Origin: Variovorax sp. PBL-H6
Lineage (GTDB): Bacteria > Pseudomonadota > Gammaproteobacteria > Burkholderiales > Burkholderiaceae_C
NCBI RefSeq assembly: GCF_901827155.1
Contig: NZ_LR594659.1
Location: 1,736,001 to 1,800,000, forward strand
Direction: 5' to 3'
Length of the DNA: 64,000 nt
This document shows, in pieces, positions 63,148 to 64,000 of the stretch. The translations under genes were made by a program, and so were the position numbers. The notes under the pieces are model-generated. The model had not been told where the DNA came from, made no database searches, and worked only from the letters and a program-made list of their open reading frames with translations. Position 1 is the first letter of the stretch. Each line of letters starts with the position of its first letter.

Positions 63148-64000
63148 ATGAACAGCCCGGTTTCACGCCATCGCCAACGCGGCGCTGTCATCGTGACGGT
63201 GGCATTCCTGCTCCTGTTTCTCCTCGGCTTCATGGGCATCGCCCTGGACTTCGGCCACCTCTTCGTGGTGAAGACGGAGCTACAGACCGCCTTGGACAGT
63301 TGCGCGCTGGCAGCCGCCCAGGAGCTCGACGGGCAAGGCACCGCCATCACGCGCGCCAGGAGTGCCGGCAAATCGGCAGGCAACCTCAACCGCGTCAACA
63401 TGCAATCGGCGACCTGGAGTGGTCAGGGCCAGATCGTCGACGCGGACATCAGCTTTCGAGATGCGGCCTACGCGCCGACCATCGTGCCTGCCAGCGCGAA
63501 GTACGCGCAATGCGAGCACGCGCAGAAGAACATCAGCCTGTGGCTGATGCAAGCGATGGGCGCATTCTCCGGAGACACGGCAGGCAACCCGGCGCTGCGG
63601 GATGTGCTGGCAATCGCCGTTGCGACCCGGTCGAGCGCGCAGAGCACCTGCCCGATCCCGATCGGGCTGAAGCCAAAAGCCGGCGGAACGGCCCCCAACT
63701 ACGGCTTCCAGGTCGGCGAATGGGTAACGGTGTATGGCGACAGAACCCCCGGCTCTGGCGAGCTCGGCTGGTACAACCTCAACGGCAGCACAAGTGCGAG
63801 CGATACCCGCGACGAGCTGTCCGAGGGTGGATCGTGCGGTACCCGGATTGGCGACGTCCTGGGTACGCCCGGCGCACAGACGACGGTCGACACCCCGTGG
63901 AACTATCGGTTCGGCATCTACAAGAACGCCGACTACAACCCGAGCGTCAACCACCCCGACATGACTGGCTACTCCTACACCAGCACGAACTGGAAGAATG
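63148..64000 (+). CDS. tadG: TadG-like pilus assembly protein, 3' end outside the window
   Basis: At least 284 residues, truncated by the window edge. The N-terminus RQRGAVIVTVAFLLLFLLGFMGIALDFGHLFVVKTELQTALDSCALAAAQELDG is the TadG/Flp-Tad pseudopilin-like anchor, and a long periplasmic region follows. An aagga site precedes the ATG at 63148. TadG-type proteins are cell-envelope components needed for Flp secretion and adhesion; many carry a von Willebrand A-like domain further on, which cannot be judged here. The ATPase and platform genes (tadZ, A, B, C) must lie outside the window. Confidence 0.85.
   Translation, partial: MNSPVSRHRQRGAVIVTVAFLLLFLLGFMGIALDFGHLFVVKTELQTALDSCALAAAQELDGQGTAITRARSAGKSAGNLNRVNMQSATWSGQGQIVDADISFRDAAYAPTIVPASAKYAQCEHAQKNISLWLMQAMGAFSGDTAGNPALRDVLAIAVATRSSAQSTCPIPIGLKPKAGGTAPNYGFQVGEWVTVYGDRTPGSGELGWYNLNGSTSASDTRDELSEGGSCGTRIGDVLGTPGAQTTVDTPWNYRFGIYKNADYNPSVNHPDMTGYSYTSTNWKN

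Overview
The window reads as chromosomal DNA of a high-GC betaproteobacterium of the order Burkholderiales, probably Comamonadaceae and Variovorax-like. The evidence is the codon use, four orphan Bug-type (tripartite tricarboxylate transporter, TTT) solute receptors each inside a different catabolic operon, many LysR/IclR regulators, a Nu-class glutathione transferase, a DUF4148 protein, and dispersed intergenic repeats of a kind common in this group. This placement is inference from gene content; no rRNA or tRNA gene, CRISPR array, phage or insertion sequence was seen.

Layout. 0-2 kb (minus strand): start of an alternative-complex-III-like respiratory operon (TAT Fe-S/molybdopterin-type subunit cut by the window edge, pentaheme cytochrome), an overlapping CDF cation transporter and a GH15 remnant. 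2.4-6.6 kb: complete DctPQM TRAP transporter, then a CPA1 Na+/H+ antiporter. 6.7-10 kb: TetR (AcuR-like), AcuI-like acrylyl-CoA reductase and a TPP enzyme. 10.2-16.3 kb: Bug receptor, acyl-CoA dehydrogenase, two-subunit CoA-transferase, a divergent XRE-cupin regulator and two class II aldolase-fold enzymes; an identical 16-bp site lies before both outer operons. 16.3-24.8 kb (minus): dipeptide-type ABC importer, YtcJ-like amidohydrolase and COG0523 GTPase. 25-30.4 kb: zinc alcohol dehydrogenase, small membrane protein, FAD oxidoreductase, NTF2-like protein, MocR regulator. 30.4-36.4 kb: LysR, D-tartrate dehydratase, Bug receptor, then TauABC-type importer. 36.4-42.2 kb: glutathione transferase, a 1-kb repeat-rich palindromic gap, MHS-family MFS transporter, GMC oxidoreductase and IclR. 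42.2-50.1 kb: LysR and a divergent acyl-CoA catabolic operon ending in a Bug receptor. 50.2-53.1 kb: VOC and FAH-family enzymes, LysR, DUF4148 protein. 53.2-58.1 kb (minus): IclR, Bug receptor, acylating aldehyde dehydrogenase and acyl-CoA synthetase, matching the content of sulfoacetate (sauRST) loci with a Bug receptor replacing the MFS carrier SauU. 58.4-64 kb: start of a tad/Flp pilus locus with an overlooked 48-aa Flp-like prepilin, prepilin peptidase, CpaB, secretin, lipoprotein, two tandem Flp pilins and a truncated TadG-like gene.

The region is largely a chain of separately regulated import-and-degrade modules for organic acids, acyl compounds, peptides and sulfonates. The most interesting signals are the shared XRE operator defining a three-operon regulon, an IclR-type box repeated 10 kb apart, the sau-like operon with a Bug receptor, a thiolase-fold enzyme without an obvious nucleophilic cysteine paired with a DUF35 protein, the cryptic Flp-like pilin, and the long inverted repeat around minisatellites.
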